From Devosia nanyangense (lineage in GTDB: Bacteria > Pseudomonadota > Alphaproteobacteria > Rhizobiales > Devosiaceae): a stretch of DNA of 64,000 nt. Positions 18,573 to 27,567 of this stretch are shown here, piece after piece; positions within the stretch are counted from its first letter, which is position 1, and the number at the start of each line of letters is the position of its first letter. The stretch lies in NCBI GenBank assembly GCA_016213505.1, contig JACRAF010000015.1, positions 1 through 64,000 on the forward strand, written 5' to 3'. The position numbers and the translations under genes were made by a program. The notes under the pieces are model-generated. The model ran no database searches and was not told the DNA's origin. It saw only the letters and a program-made list of their open reading frames with translations.

Positions 18573-19096
18573 CGCGCTACGCGGCGTTCCTCAGGGGCGT
18601 CAATCTGGGCAAGCGCACGGTCAAGAGCGCCGAGCTCAAGGCGGCGTTCGAGGCGCTGGGCTTGGAGAACGTCAAGACGCTGCTGGCCAGCGGCAATGTG
18701 CTGTTCGACGCGAAGGCCGGCAAGGACCTGCAGGCCCGGATCGAGGCCGGGCTCGAAACGCAGGTCGGCTTTGCCGTCGGCACGGTGCTGCGTTCGATCG
18801 ACGAGCTCAGGGCGATGGCCAGCGCCGATCCCTTCGATGGGCGCACCGAGGATGTGGGCCAGAAGCTCTACGTCATGCTGTTCGCCGAGCCGCTGCCAAA
18901 AACCCTTGCGCTGAAAGGCGTCGCCGGCGACTACGACGTGATCCCTGGCGGGGAGCGCGAAATCTACCTGATCGGCTACCGCAAGCCCGATGGCACCTAT
19001 TCGGCGGGCGGGCTGCTGCTCATCGAAAAGCAGCTGCCGAAGGGCCGCCTGGTCACGACGCGCAACTGGAACACGATTCTGAAGGCGATCGCATGA
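18569..19096 (+). CDS. DUF1697 domain protein
   Basis: The 175-residue protein begins with the DUF1697 signature YAAFLRGVNLGKRTVKSAEL and continues LGLENVKTLLASGNVLFDA; the end has TTRNWNTILKA. No function is established for the family. It overlaps the YdeI-like gene upstream and rbsK downstream by four bases each, so it is in the middle of a coupled operon. Confidence 0.92.
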   Translation: MTRYAAFLRGVNLGKRTVKSAELKAAFEALGLENVKTLLASGNVLFDAKAGKDLQARIEAGLETQVGFAVGTVLRSIDELRAMASADPFDGRTEDVGQKLYVMLFAEPLPKTLALKGVAGDYDVIPGGEREIYLIGYRKPDGTYSAGGLLLIEKQLPKGRLVTTRNWNTILKAIA

Positions 19097-19983
19097 TCAC
19101 GGTATTCGGCTCGATCAATCTCGACCTCATCGGCAGAGTGGGCCGCATTCCCAAGCCGGGTGAGACCGTGCCGGGGAGCAGCTTTGCGACGGCGCCCGGC
19201 GGCAAGGGCGCCAACCAGGCGCTCGCCGCGCGGCGGGCCGGCGCCAGGGTGCGGATGGTGGGTGCGGCGGGCCAGGATGCGATGGGCGACCAGGCCCTCG
19301 CTTTGCTCGAGGCCGGCGGGGTTGATCTCAGCGCCGTCAAGCGGCTCGACCTGCCGCAGGGCGTCGCGATGATCTTCGTCGACGATTCCGGCGAGAACGT
19401 CATCGGCATCCTGCCGGGCGCCAACGCGGCGGTGAGCGTGGCCAACGCCGACTTGGCACTCGGTGATCTCGGTCCGGGCGACGTGCTGGTGGTGCAGCAG
19501 GAGGTGGCCCAGGACGCGACCCTCACGGCCGTCGATCTGGCGCGCCGTCGCGGGGCGCGGAGCATCCTCAACACCGCGCCGTTCCTGCCCAGCACGGCGG
19601 GGGCGGCAAAGCATGCCGACATCGTCGTCGCCAACGAGACCGAGTTCGCGCTGCTGGCCGGAGACGGCGACCTCGAAGCCCTGATGCGGGCGTGGGCGAA
19701 GGCCAATGGCCGGACCATCATCGTCACCCTCGGCCCCGACGGGGCGCGGGCGGCGACGCCCGATGCCTGGCTCAGCGTTCCGGCAATGAAGATCAGGCCG
19801 GTCGACACGGTCGGGGCCGGCGACACATTCGTGGGCTATCTCGCGGCCGGGCTCGACGCGGGGCTCAGCCTCGAGGCTGCGATGGCGCGCGGCGCGGTCG
19901 CTGCCAGTCTTGCCTGCCTCAAGCCCGGCGCCCAGCCGTCGATCCCGATGGCGGCGGAGGTGGATGCGGCGCTAGGCCGATAG
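19093..19983 (+). CDS. rbsK: Ribokinase (PfkB family)
   Basis: Ribokinase phosphorylates D-ribose to ribose 5-phosphate. The 296-residue protein has the N-terminal GSINLDLIGRVGRIPKPGET, the PfkB-1 signature APGGKGANQALAARRAG and the catalytic PfkB-2 stretch VDTVGAGDTFVGYLAAGL with the aspartate base. No ribose transporter or regulator lies nearby, so the true sugar or nucleoside substrate is uncertain. Its 3' end overlaps the convergent glycosyltransferase by 12 bases. Confidence 0.9.
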   Translation: MITVFGSINLDLIGRVGRIPKPGETVPGSSFATAPGGKGANQALAARRAGARVRMVGAAGQDAMGDQALALLEAGGVDLSAVKRLDLPQGVAMIFVDDSGENVIGILPGANAAVSVANADLALGDLGPGDVLVVQQEVAQDATLTAVDLARRRGARSILNTAPFLPSTAGAAKHADIVVANETEFALLAGDGDLEALMRAWAKANGRTIIVTLGPDGARAATPDAWLSVPAMKIRPVDTVGAGDTFVGYLAAGLDAGLSLEAAMARGAVAASLACLKPGAQPSIPMAAEVDAALGR

Positions 19984-20829
19984 CGGCGGCTCGGCCCGCA
20001 GCATCGGTTCCAGATGATCCTCGAACAGGAGGCCCGGCCGCGCCGCGAGTGCCGCCGGATACGCCTCTTCGGCGCTGAGCGAGATGCGCAGGAACTTCGC
20101 CATGCCCTCGGCGCCGGCGGGATCGGCCATCGGATAGAACCCCGTTTCAATCCGGCTCAGGATCTCCTCTTTGGAGCGGATCATGGTCGCGGTGACGCCC
20201 GGTCCGTTGCTGAGCGACTGGTCGAGCTTGAGATAGTCGTGCAGCGGCGTGCCGAGATGCCAGGTCCCGGTGGCGCGGGCGAACAGCCGCAGCAGGAAAT
20301 CGAGATCGTTCATGTTGACGAGGCCGGGATCGTAGCGGGCATCGGTCCGTCGGCGATCCCAGACGATCATCGAGTCCATCGACAGGTTGACCCATTTGTA
20401 GCGGGAGGCCGGAAGGTCCGTGTCGGGCCCCTCGCCGACGAAACGCAGATGCGCGCCGGTGGGCGTGCGCTCGTCGAGCGCGACCGAAACGATGGCGTGG
20501 TGCTCGAGCGCCGCGACGGCCCGGGCAAGCTTCTCCGGCCTCAAGGCGTCATCGGCGTCGAGGACTGCCACATAGTCCGCGCCGATGGCCTCGAGCCCCG
20601 CATTGCGAGCCCGCGAGGCGCCGCCGCCGATGGTGCCCGAGGAGAGGAATCTGAGTCGCGGATCGTGCAGCCCGCCGGCGGCAAGCAGCGCCTCATAGTC
20701 GAAGCCGTCGTCGGCGACGATCCAGTGCTGCCAATGGGGATAGCTCTGCGCCAGAACGGAGCGCACCGCGGCGCCGATCCAGCGCTCGGCCCGGTAGGCG
20801 GGGGTGATGATGGCGACGGTTTCAGCCAT
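19972..20829 (-). CDS. Family 2 glycosyltransferase
   Basis: The 285-residue GT-A fold protein starts VAIITPAYRAERWIGAAVRS, has the nucleotide-sugar stretch IVADDGFDYEALL, and the metal-binding motif YVAVLDADDALRP near residue 92. No membrane segment is seen, so it is cytoplasmic or peripheral. The acceptor is unknown, probably a cell-surface glycan. It stands alone, convergent with rbsK. Confidence 0.88.
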   Translation of the reverse strand: MAETVAIITPAYRAERWIGAAVRSVLAQSYPHWQHWIVADDGFDYEALLAAGGLHDPRLRFLSSGTIGGGASRARNAGLEAIGADYVAVLDADDALRPEKLARAVAALEHHAIVSVALDERTPTGAHLRFVGEGPDTDLPASRYKWVNLSMDSMIVWDRRRTDARYDPGLVNMNDLDFLLRLFARATGTWHLGTPLHDYLKLDQSLSNGPGVTATMIRSKEEILSRIETGFYPMADPAGAEGMAKFLRISLSAEEAYPAALAARPGLLFEDHLEPMLRAEPPLSA

Positions 20830-20950
20830 GGATTTCCCGGCCCGAGAGCGATCTTGAAGGGGCCAGCGGCGTGCCCCATATTTGGGCAGTCCGCCGGTGC
20901 CGCTGAAACTTGGGCCGGCGGGCGACGTTGCTTGCCAAAGGACGTATCCG

Positions 20951-21370
20951 ATGTCCCGTGTCTCGTTGCTTTCGTCCCCGTTTCTCCTTGGATTTGAAGC
21001 CTTTGAGGAACGAATCGACCGACTCAGCCGGGCGGCTGACGGCTATCCGCCGTACAATATCGAGCGCAGCATCGAGGCGGACGGCGGCGAGAGCTTCTCG
21101 ATTTCGATCGCGGTGGCGGGCTTTGCCCAGGCCGAGCTCGAGATCACCTGGGAAGACAATCAACTGCTGGTTCGCGGCAAACAGAAAGACGATCCGAACC
21201 GGCAGTACCTGCACCGCGGCATCGCCGCCCGGCAATTTCAGCGCAGCTTCCTGCTCGCTGACGGCGTTGAGGTGAAAGATGCCGTTCTCCAGCACGGCAT
21301 GCTGGTCATCTCGGTGATCCGGCCGAAAGCGGCGAAAGTCGCCCGCCGTATCGACATCCGTTCTGCCTAG
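20951..21370 (+). CDS. Hsp20 family small heat-shock protein
   Basis: The 139-residue protein starts MSRVSLLSSPFLLGFEAFEERI. It has an alpha-crystallin domain: YPPYNIERSIEADGGESFSI, the strand GFAQAELEITWEDNQLLVRGK and the C-terminal QRSFLLADGVEVKDAVLQHG. It acts as an ATP-independent holdase. The gene precedes DUF1150, with 13 bases between them; this pair is common in Hyphomicrobiales. Confidence 0.93.
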   Translation: MSRVSLLSSPFLLGFEAFEERIDRLSRAADGYPPYNIERSIEADGGESFSISIAVAGFAQAELEITWEDNQLLVRGKQKDDPNRQYLHRGIAARQFQRSFLLADGVEVKDAVLQHGMLVISVIRPKAAKVARRIDIRSA

Positions 21371-21383
21371 GAAGGGGAACATC

Positions 21384-21659
21384 ATGCAAGACAGACCAGA
21401 AGAGACAGTTTTCGACAACCCGCTCAGGCACCTGACCCCGGCCCAGTTCATGGCGCTCGGCGGCAATGCGGTTGTTTACGTCCGGCCTATCAAAGGCAAG
21501 AAGCTCTCGGAGATGATGGTCGAACCGGACTTTTCCGACGAGGAGGACTTCCACATCGTGGTCAGCGCCGATGGTTCGCCGCTACTCGTCGCCGACAGCG
21601 AGGAAGCCGTTGCCGATTGGCTCAGCGACAAGAACTACGGGATCGTAGCGCTGCATTAG
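21384..21659 (+). CDS. DUF1150 family protein
   Basis: The 91-residue acidic protein contains LRHLTPAQFMALGGNAVVYVRPI, typical of DUF1150, and ends with SEEAVADWLSDKNYGIVALH. The function is unknown. It follows the Hsp20 gene closely and has AGGGGAA before the ATG; likely cotranscribed with it. Confidence 0.92.
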   Translation: MQDRPEETVFDNPLRHLTPAQFMALGGNAVVYVRPIKGKKLSEMMVEPDFSDEEDFHIVVSADGSPLLVADSEEAVADWLSDKNYGIVALH

Positions 21660-21677
21660 CGCCACGCCTTCAGCGCG

Positions 21678-22145
21678 TCAGGCGGCCTGGGTCGTCGCCA
21701 AAGGGCGAGTGAGGATTTCGTAGATCCGGGCCGAATCGCTGGTCCGCCGCAGTGAATCGACAATCGAATCGGTTCGCAGGATGCGCGCCACCCGGGCGAG
21801 CGCCTTGAGGTGGTCGGCACCAGCACCCATCGGGGCAAGCAGCATCATGACGATATCGACCGGCTGATCGTCGACCGATTCGAAGTCGACGGGCCGGTCG
21901 AGCTTCATGAACACGGCCATCACGCCCTTGAGCGCGGCGAACTTGCCGTGCGGCACGGCGATACCGTTGCCCAGTCCGGTCGAGCCCAGCGATTCTCGAT
22001 CGTTCAGCGCCTCGAAGATCTCGGCGGCAGGCTGCCCAATCAGGGAGGCCGTCTTGTCCGCCAGTTGCGAGAGGATTTCGGCTTTGGTCTTGATGCCCGT
22101 GCAGACAAGCACGGACTCCTCAGAGAGGATATCGGCCAGTTCCAT
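21678..22145 (-). CDS. ptsN: PTS IIA-like nitrogen-regulatory protein
   Basis: EIIA-Ntr of the nitrogen phosphotransferase system. It takes phosphate from PtsO/NPr and regulates potassium transport, nitrogen and carbon balance. The 155-residue protein carries the phosphoacceptor histidine at residue 66 in GLGNGIAVPHGKF. The order rpoN-hpf-ptsN on one strand is conserved in proteobacteria. Confidence 0.96.
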   Translation of the reverse strand: MELADILSEESVLVCTGIKTKAEILSQLADKTASLIGQPAAEIFEALNDRESLGSTGLGNGIAVPHGKFAALKGVMAVFMKLDRPVDFESVDDQPVDIVMMLLAPMGAGADHLKALARVARILRTDSIVDSLRRTSDSARIYEILTRPLATTQAA

Positions 22146-22190
22146 TCAATAAAATCCTAGATGTCTTCCCGACGCCCGTCCTGCACTGGC

Positions 22191-22763
22191 CTAGTTGGCC
22201 CGCAAGGCCGGATCAATCCAGCCGATATTGCCGTCGGCGCGGCGGTAGACCACATTTAGACCCCCATGTCCAGCATGCCGGAAGACCACGACATCGGCCT
22301 GTGTAAGATCAAGTTCCATCACCGCTTCCTCGACACTCAACTGCCTGAGACTCTTGGTGGTTTCGGCAATGACCGGCGGTGAATAATCTTCCGCCAGCTC
22401 GTCGGAATCATCGCTCGAGGCCAGGACATAGCTCTGCGCTTCGAGGGTCTCGTCGCCATTGGTGTGGCGGCGGTGGGATTTGAGCTTGCGGTTGTAGCGG
22501 CGGAGCCGTTTTTCGATCGTTTCGGTCAGGATCTCGTAAGCCGAGATGGCGTCCCCGCCATAAGCGCTGGCCTGCAGGACAACGCCAGAATCGAGATGCA
22601 CCATGCACAAGGCGTTGAACCCGAACCCCTCGGGCTCGAGGGTCAGATGGCCGGTGTAGCCGCCATCGAAATACTTCTTCACCACGCCGTCGAAATGGCC
22701 CTCCGCCTTGGTTCTGAGCGCATCGCCCACGTCCATGTTCTTGCCTGAGACGCGTAAGGTCAT
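22191..22763 (-). CDS. hpf: Long-form ribosome hibernation promoting factor
   Basis: The 190-residue protein starts MTLRVSGKNMDVGDALRTKA after AGAGGAG. It has the N-terminal HPF/RaiA domain (residues 1-100) and the C-terminal domain typical of long HPF (VEEAVMELDLTQADVVVFRH to GNIGWIDP), which dimerises 70S ribosomes into 100S particles in stationary phase. It lies between rpoN and ptsN. Confidence 0.95.
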   Translation of the reverse strand: MTLRVSGKNMDVGDALRTKAEGHFDGVVKKYFDGGYTGHLTLEPEGFGFNALCMVHLDSGVVLQASAYGGDAISAYEILTETIEKRLRRYNRKLKSHRRHTNGDETLEAQSYVLASSDDSDELAEDYSPPVIAETTKSLRQLSVEEAVMELDLTQADVVVFRHAGHGGLNVVYRRADGNIGWIDPALRAN

Positions 22764-22931
22764 GGAACTCCTCTTGGAATGGTACTGGTCCTCCGCCGAT
22801 GGGGGCCGAAGGCTCGGCTCGGCTGCGCCAAGGTTACGTCCGAGACTAGACCCGGGGCACACCCTGGGGCAATGCGAATGACGGGCGAAGGTTCAATTGG
22901 GGTTAGTGCCCGCGCCGGGAGCGGCGGTCCT

Positions 22932-24437
22932 TCAGCGTGCGTCAACCAGCGCCCGCTTCTGCCGCCGGCGGATAACCGAGGACGGGATGTTCATGGCTTC
23001 GCGGTATTTCGCCACGGTGCGGCGCGCCACCTCGATTCCCTGCTCCTTCTGCAGGCTCTCGGCGATGGTGTCATCGGAAAGAACGTCGCCTGCCGGTTCG
23101 GCCTCGATCAGCTGGCGGATGCGGTGACGGACCGCCTCAGCCGAGTGATCGGCTTCCCCCGTAGATGAGCCGAGCGCGGTGGTGAAGAAGTACTTCATCT
23201 CGAACAGGCCGCGGGGCGTCGCCACATACTTGTTCGAGGTGACCCGGCTGACGGTCGATTCGTGCATGTCGATGGCGTCGGCGACGACCTTCAGCGTCAT
23301 CGGCCGCAGAAAGGCGATGCCGCGACGCAGGAACGCATCCTGCTGACGGACGATTTCTGTGGCCACCTTGAGGATGGTCTGGGCCCGCTGATCGAGACTC
23401 TTGGTCAGCCAGTTGGCGGTCTGCAGGCAGTCGACGAGGAAGGCCTTCTCTGCGCCGTCGCGGGCCTTGGCAGCGACACTCGCATAGTAGGTGCGGTTGA
23501 CGAGGACGCGCGGCAGGATGTCGGAATTGAGTTCGATCAGCCAGCCGCCGGCGGGACCTTCGCGCACGAAGATGTCGGGCACCACCGACTCGACCGGTCC
23601 GCGCTCGAAGGCCCGCCCGGGTTTGGGATCGAGCGCCTTGAGTTCGCCGAGCATGTCGAGCAGGTCCTCGCGGTCGGCGCCGACGGCGCGCGCCAGCGTT
23701 CCGAGATCGTGACTCGCGATCAGATCGAGATTGTCGAGCAGCCGCACCATCATCGGATCGAGCCGGTCGCGTTCCCTGAGCTGGAGGGTGAGGCATTCCT
23801 TGACCGAGCGCGCGAAAATGCCGGCAGGCTCCAGCGTCTGGAGTCTGGCGAGCACCGCCTCGATCGCCTCGGTGGTGGCGCCGAGCTGGTCGGCGATAGT
23901 CTCGAGTTCAACGGTCAGATAGCCGGCCTCGTTGACGCCGTCGGCAAGAAACCGGGCAATCAGCCGTTCGGCCGGATCGGTCAGCAACAGCCCGATCTGG
24001 TCGTTGAGATGATCCGACAGCGTCGGCCGTGCGGCGACGAACTGATCGATGTCGGGGGCCTCGCCGCCGTCGCCGAGACTGCCGATCTGGGTCCAGTCGC
24101 TGGCCAGCCGGTCCTCGCCGCGCTGCTCGGGGAAAACGTTCTCGACTTCGGTGTCGAAGGAATTGGCGATGGTGTCGGCGGACTGGATGCGGTCGCCGTG
24201 ATCGACGGTATCCTCATAGGCGCTGAGCTCGGCAGCGGGCTCGGTGGCCTCCGCGGTCTCGGATGGCTCGGCGCCGTCCTCGCGCTCGAGCAGCGGGTTG
24301 CGGAGCAGTTCGGCGTCGACGAAGGCGTTGAGCTCGAGGTGGCTCAGCTGCAGCAGCCGGATCGACTGCATGAGTTGAGGCGTCAGCGTCAGGCTTTGCG
24401 ATTGCCGGACTTCGAGCCGCGGCCCCAGCGCCATCAA
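22932..24437 (-). CDS. rpoN: RNA polymerase sigma-54 factor
   Basis: Sigma-54 recognises -24/-12 promoters and needs AAA+ activators. The 501-residue protein has region I with LTPQLMQSIRLLQLSHLELN (about residues 17-36), an acidic region II, the core-binding domain, and the RpoN box ARRTVAKYREAMNIPSS near the C-terminus. The start is at the first of two adjacent ATG codons; MALGPRLEVRQ would also fit. It lies downstream of lptB, with a small hypothetical gene between. Confidence 0.97.
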   Translation of the reverse strand: MMALGPRLEVRQSQSLTLTPQLMQSIRLLQLSHLELNAFVDAELLRNPLLEREDGAEPSETAEATEPAAELSAYEDTVDHGDRIQSADTIANSFDTEVENVFPEQRGEDRLASDWTQIGSLGDGGEAPDIDQFVAARPTLSDHLNDQIGLLLTDPAERLIARFLADGVNEAGYLTVELETIADQLGATTEAIEAVLARLQTLEPAGIFARSVKECLTLQLRERDRLDPMMVRLLDNLDLIASHDLGTLARAVGADREDLLDMLGELKALDPKPGRAFERGPVESVVPDIFVREGPAGGWLIELNSDILPRVLVNRTYYASVAAKARDGAEKAFLVDCLQTANWLTKSLDQRAQTILKVATEIVRQQDAFLRRGIAFLRPMTLKVVADAIDMHESTVSRVTSNKYVATPRGLFEMKYFFTTALGSSTGEADHSAEAVRHRIRQLIEAEPAGDVLSDDTIAESLQKEQGIEVARRTVAKYREAMNIPSSVIRRRQKRALVDAR

Positions 24438-24558
24438 GTCGACCCCTTGCTAACCGCACCGCGGGAGGGCGGCGCGGCAGCGACCATGCCGCATTCCCGG
24501 CATAAGGGCAAGAACGCAGAGCAAGAACCGTGCCAGACGGGGCTAAGGATGCAGGGAT

Positions 24559-24792
24559 CTAGCCAGAGGAGCGCCCGGGACCGTCGGCACCGGTCTCGTA
24601 GAGCAGCTTCTCGTGCCCGTGATCCCAGAGGTAGATGGCGACCCGCTTGCCGTCGGCCTCCTGCCGCGTGGCATCGCGTCTGGCCTCGGCGATCGCCGCC
24701 GTCGACGTGCTGAACACGCGGCCCGCCCCGTGGGCATCGGTCAGCATCCAGCCGCCGTAAGCCACCACAATATCCAAACGCACGTCGATCAC
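24559..24792 (-). CDS. Small hypothetical protein, DUF2188-like
   Basis: A 77-residue protein between lptB and rpoN. The pattern of a tryptophan (GGWMLTDAHG), FSTSTAAIAEARRDATRQ and the late AIYLWDHGHEKLLYE resembles the small DUF2188 fold, but I am not sure of the match. No membrane segment or signal is seen. A tail rich in glycine, serine and arginine follows. It could be spurious; the reading frame is short. Confidence 0.45.
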   Translation of the reverse strand: MIDVRLDIVVAYGGWMLTDAHGAGRVFSTSTAAIAEARRDATRQEADGKRVAIYLWDHGHEKLLYETGADGPGRSSG

Positions 24793-24906
24793 GCAGCCCC
24801 CCGAACGGCCATCCTTGACGGCAGAATCGGCGGCCGGGCTTGATCTAGATCAAAGCATCTGACGAGGATGCTCCGCCGGCGCCGGGAATCGCCGACTGCG
24901 CAGGAC

Positions 24907-25662
24907 TCAGACCGAGAAATTGTCGCCCAGATAGACCCGGCGGGCCCCGGGATCGTTGGTGATGATCTCAGGCTTGCCCTGGATCATGACGCGGCCGTCG
25001 TGGATCAGGTAAGCGCGATCGACCAGCGACAGCGTCTCGCGCACCGAGTGGTCGGTGACGAGCACGCCGATGCCGCGTTTGGTCAGCTGCCGGACCAGGC
25101 CCTTGACGTCGGCGACAGCAATCGGATCGACGCCGGCGAAGGGCTCGTCCAGCAGCATGAACACCGGATCGCCGGCGACGGCCCGGGCGATTTCGGCGCG
25201 GCGACGCTCCCCGCCCGAAAGCGCCAGTGCGCTGACATTGGCGAGATGGGCGATGCCGAATTCCTCGAGCAGCACGTCGAGGCGGCGTTTGCGCTCATGG
25301 CGCGACCGGACGTGCTGCTCGAGCACGGCAAGGATGTTGCCCTTGACGCTGAGGCCGCGGAAGATCGAGGGCTCCTGCGGCAGGTAGCCGATGCCGAGCC
25401 GACCGCGCTGAAACAGCGGCAGCCGGGTGATGGCATGGCCGTCGAGCCGGACCTCGCCGCTGTCGGGACTGATCAGCCCCATGATGATGGTGAAGACCGT
25501 GGTCTTGCCGGCGCCGTTGGGGCCCAACAGGCCGACCGCCTCGCCGCGCCGCACCGCGATCGAGACGTCGGCGACGACGGTCTTGGTGCCGAAGCGCTTG
25601 GCCAGACCATGCGCCACCAGCCAGCCGGTCTGATCGACGCGGTTGTCGCCGATCTCGCTCAT
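24907..25662 (-). CDS. lptB: LPS export ABC transporter ATP-binding protein
   Basis: LptB powers extraction of LPS from the inner membrane with LptF and LptG. The 251-residue ATPase has Walker A GPNGAGKTT (about residue 46), Q-loop LPQEPSIF, signature LSGGERRRAEIARA, Walker B VFMLLDEPFAGVDP and H-loop VTDHS. Its start overlaps the lptA stop by four bases. The operon order here is rnd-lptC-lptA-lptB. Confidence 0.97.
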   Translation of the reverse strand: MSEIGDNRVDQTGWLVAHGLAKRFGTKTVVADVSIAVRRGEAVGLLGPNGAGKTTVFTIIMGLISPDSGEVRLDGHAITRLPLFQRGRLGIGYLPQEPSIFRGLSVKGNILAVLEQHVRSRHERKRRLDVLLEEFGIAHLANVSALALSGGERRRAEIARAVAGDPVFMLLDEPFAGVDPIAVADVKGLVRQLTKRGIGVLVTDHSVRETLSLVDRAYLIHDGRVMIQGKPEIITNDPGARRVYLGDNFSV

Positions 25663-26117
25663 TTGGGGGTGAACACGCCGGTGACGCGGCCGCCCTGCCC
25701 ACCGCTGAAGACCGATGTGTTGGTGTTGAGATTGACCACCAGGTCCGGGCTGCCGACGGTCCCGGTGGCGTTGATCACCATGACGTTGCCGGTGAGCCGC
25801 AGGATCTGCGTTGCGGGGTCGTAGACGGCCTGGTCGCCGGTGGCGTCCTGATCCTTGGTCTTGATACGGACGCCGCCCGAGGCCACGAAACTCTCGATAT
25901 TGCTCGGCCCGCCATCGCCGTAGTCGACGACGACCTTGGGCGCCCAGACGGTGAGGCTGGTGCGCGTCACCACCACCTTGCCGGTGAACGTCGCGATATG
26001 CCTGCTGTCGTCGATCTCGAACTTGTCGGCCGTGATCTTGACCGGATCGGCCGCCGCGAGGGCGCCGAACGGGACCGACAGCAGCAGCGCGGTAAGGAGC
26101 GCGAGACGCAACTTCAT
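25659..26117 (-). CDS. lptA: LPS transport periplasmic protein LptA
   Basis: LptA forms the periplasmic bridge that carries LPS to the outer membrane. The 152-residue protein has a signal peptide (MKLRLALLTALLLSVPFGAL, then AAA) and an OstA-like beta-jellyroll with VKITADKFEIDDSRHIATFTGKV cut at its start. The overlap with lptC upstream and lptB downstream is four bases on each side. Confidence 0.93.
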   Translation of the reverse strand: MKLRLALLTALLLSVPFGALAAADPVKITADKFEIDDSRHIATFTGKVVVTRTSLTVWAPKVVVDYGDGGPSNIESFVASGGVRIKTKDQDATGDQAVYDPATQILRLTGNVMVINATGTVGSPDLVVNLNTNTSVFSGGQGGRVTGVFTPK

Positions 26118-26779
26118 GGCGCCGGCCCCGCAGCGGCCCCAGCGCCGGCCTTGGGGAGATCCTGCATCGTCAGCGTAGCATGCTCGAAGATCCAGAAGGC
26201 GGTGGCGCCGTTGTAGTGCATGTTGGAGGCGGTGAGCGTGGTGCCGTCGGGGAAAGCCAGATCGACCGGACCATCGGCGGTCGTCACTTCCGCCTTCATG
26301 TCGGAGCGGACGGAGGTCAGCGTGCCGTGGAGCCCATCGTCGCTGCTGACGGTCGCTACGCCCGGCACCGTGACCAGGTTCTTGCCGGTATCGATCGTGG
26401 CGATGGCCGCCGACGCATGGAACGCTGTTTTGCCGGTTCGGGTGAGACTGAGGGTGGCATCGCTCATGTCGATCAGCTGCGTGTTGTCGATAGGCGAGCG
26501 GGCCTCGCGCGCGGTGACGAGGTAACGCGACCCGTCACTCCCGGTGCCCGAATATTGCGGCGTTTCGACGACCAGATTGCCCCGATCGATGCGAATGCCG
26601 GACACCCCGTACTGCCGCCCGATATTGGCGAGGTAGATCTGGCTGGCGAGCACCAGAAACGCAACCAGACCAACCGCTGGAACGGCAATCCGCAGCAGCG
26701 CTATGAAGCGATTGCGCCAAACCAGATGGCCGAGGATTTCGGCGGTCTGGTCGGCGCTATCGGTGCGTGCCAGAGCCAT
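26114..26779 (-). CDS. lptC: LPS export protein LptC
   Basis: LptC is a bitopic inner-membrane protein that passes LPS from LptBFG to LptA. The 221-residue protein has one membrane segment at about residues 27-47 (FIALLRIAVPAVGLVAFLVL) and a periplasmic beta-jellyroll with GISGIRIDRGNLVVE-like strands (here GVSGIRIDRGNLVVETP). The start ATG overlaps the rnd stop by one base. Confidence 0.88.
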   Translation of the reverse strand: MALARTDSADQTAEILGHLVWRNRFIALLRIAVPAVGLVAFLVLASQIYLANIGRQYGVSGIRIDRGNLVVETPQYSGTGSDGSRYLVTAREARSPIDNTQLIDMSDATLSLTRTGKTAFHASAAIATIDTGKNLVTVPGVATVSSDDGLHGTLTSVRSDMKAEVTTADGPVDLAFPDGTTLTASNMHYNGATAFWIFEHATLTMQDLPKAGAGAAAGPAP

Positions 26780-27393
26780 CAACTGTGGGCGAAGATGTCC
26801 GCTTCGTCCCAGCCCAGCAGATCGAGCTCGATCCGCGCCGGCAGGAAGCGGAAGCAGGTCTCGGCAAGTTCGAGCCGGCCCTCGCGCCGCAGCATACGGT
26901 CGAGGTGGCGCTTTATGTCGTGGAGATAAAGAACATCGGAGGCGGCGTAGTCGAGCTGCGCGTCGGTGATCTTGTCGGCGCCCCAGTCCGAACTCTGCTG
27001 CTGCTTGCTCATATCCACGTTGACCAACTCGCGGGCGAGGTCCTTGAGACCATGCCGGTCGGTATAGGTCCGGACCAGCTTGCTGGCGATCTTGGTGCAC
27101 CAGACCGGGCCGGTGACGAGGCCGAAGCGATGTTTGAGCACCGCCATATCGAAGCGGGCATAGTGGAAGATCTTGGTGACCGCCGGGTCGGCGAGCAGCT
27201 TTTCGAGGTTGGGCGCCGATTTGAGGTCGGCCGGAATCTGCACCACGTCGGCGCTGCCGTCGCCCGGAGAGAGCTGCACGACGCAGAGCCGGTCGCGGCG
27301 CGGATCGAGCCCCATGGTTTCGGTGTCGATTGCGACCTCGCGCCCATAACGGCTGAGATCCGGCAGGTCGCCCCGGTGCAGACGGGTCGTCAT
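26779..27393 (-). CDS. rnd: Ribonuclease D-type 3'-5' exonuclease (single domain)
   Basis: The 204-residue protein is only the DEDDy exonuclease domain, without the HRDC domains of E. coli RNase D. The motifs are AIDTETMGL (DxE), FHYARFDMAVL (D) and LDYAASDVLYLHD (YxxxD). It trims RNA 3' ends. GGGGGC precedes the ATG at 27393. The reading frame is open far upstream, but that part is an antisense shadow of the sugar transferase gene. It begins the lptCAB operon, as in many Hyphomicrobiales. Confidence 0.93.
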   Translation of the reverse strand: MTTRLHRGDLPDLSRYGREVAIDTETMGLDPRRDRLCVVQLSPGDGSADVVQIPADLKSAPNLEKLLADPAVTKIFHYARFDMAVLKHRFGLVTGPVWCTKIASKLVRTYTDRHGLKDLARELVNVDMSKQQQSSDWGADKITDAQLDYAASDVLYLHDIKRHLDRMLRREGRLELAETCFRFLPARIELDLLGWDEADIFAHS

Positions 27394-27567
27394 CGCGCCC
27401 CCTTCGATGGTGTGCGGTTGTCGTGGTTCGTGTGGCTGGTGTGCCATAGCATCTTGGCATTGGAAAGGCCGCGCCAGGCCGCGCCGCAAACCAAAAGCGG
27501 TCCGCTCAGTTGACAGTGGCCGCCGCTTTCGGCCAAGCCAGCGCCAGCGACGAGTTTTGGGGATCGG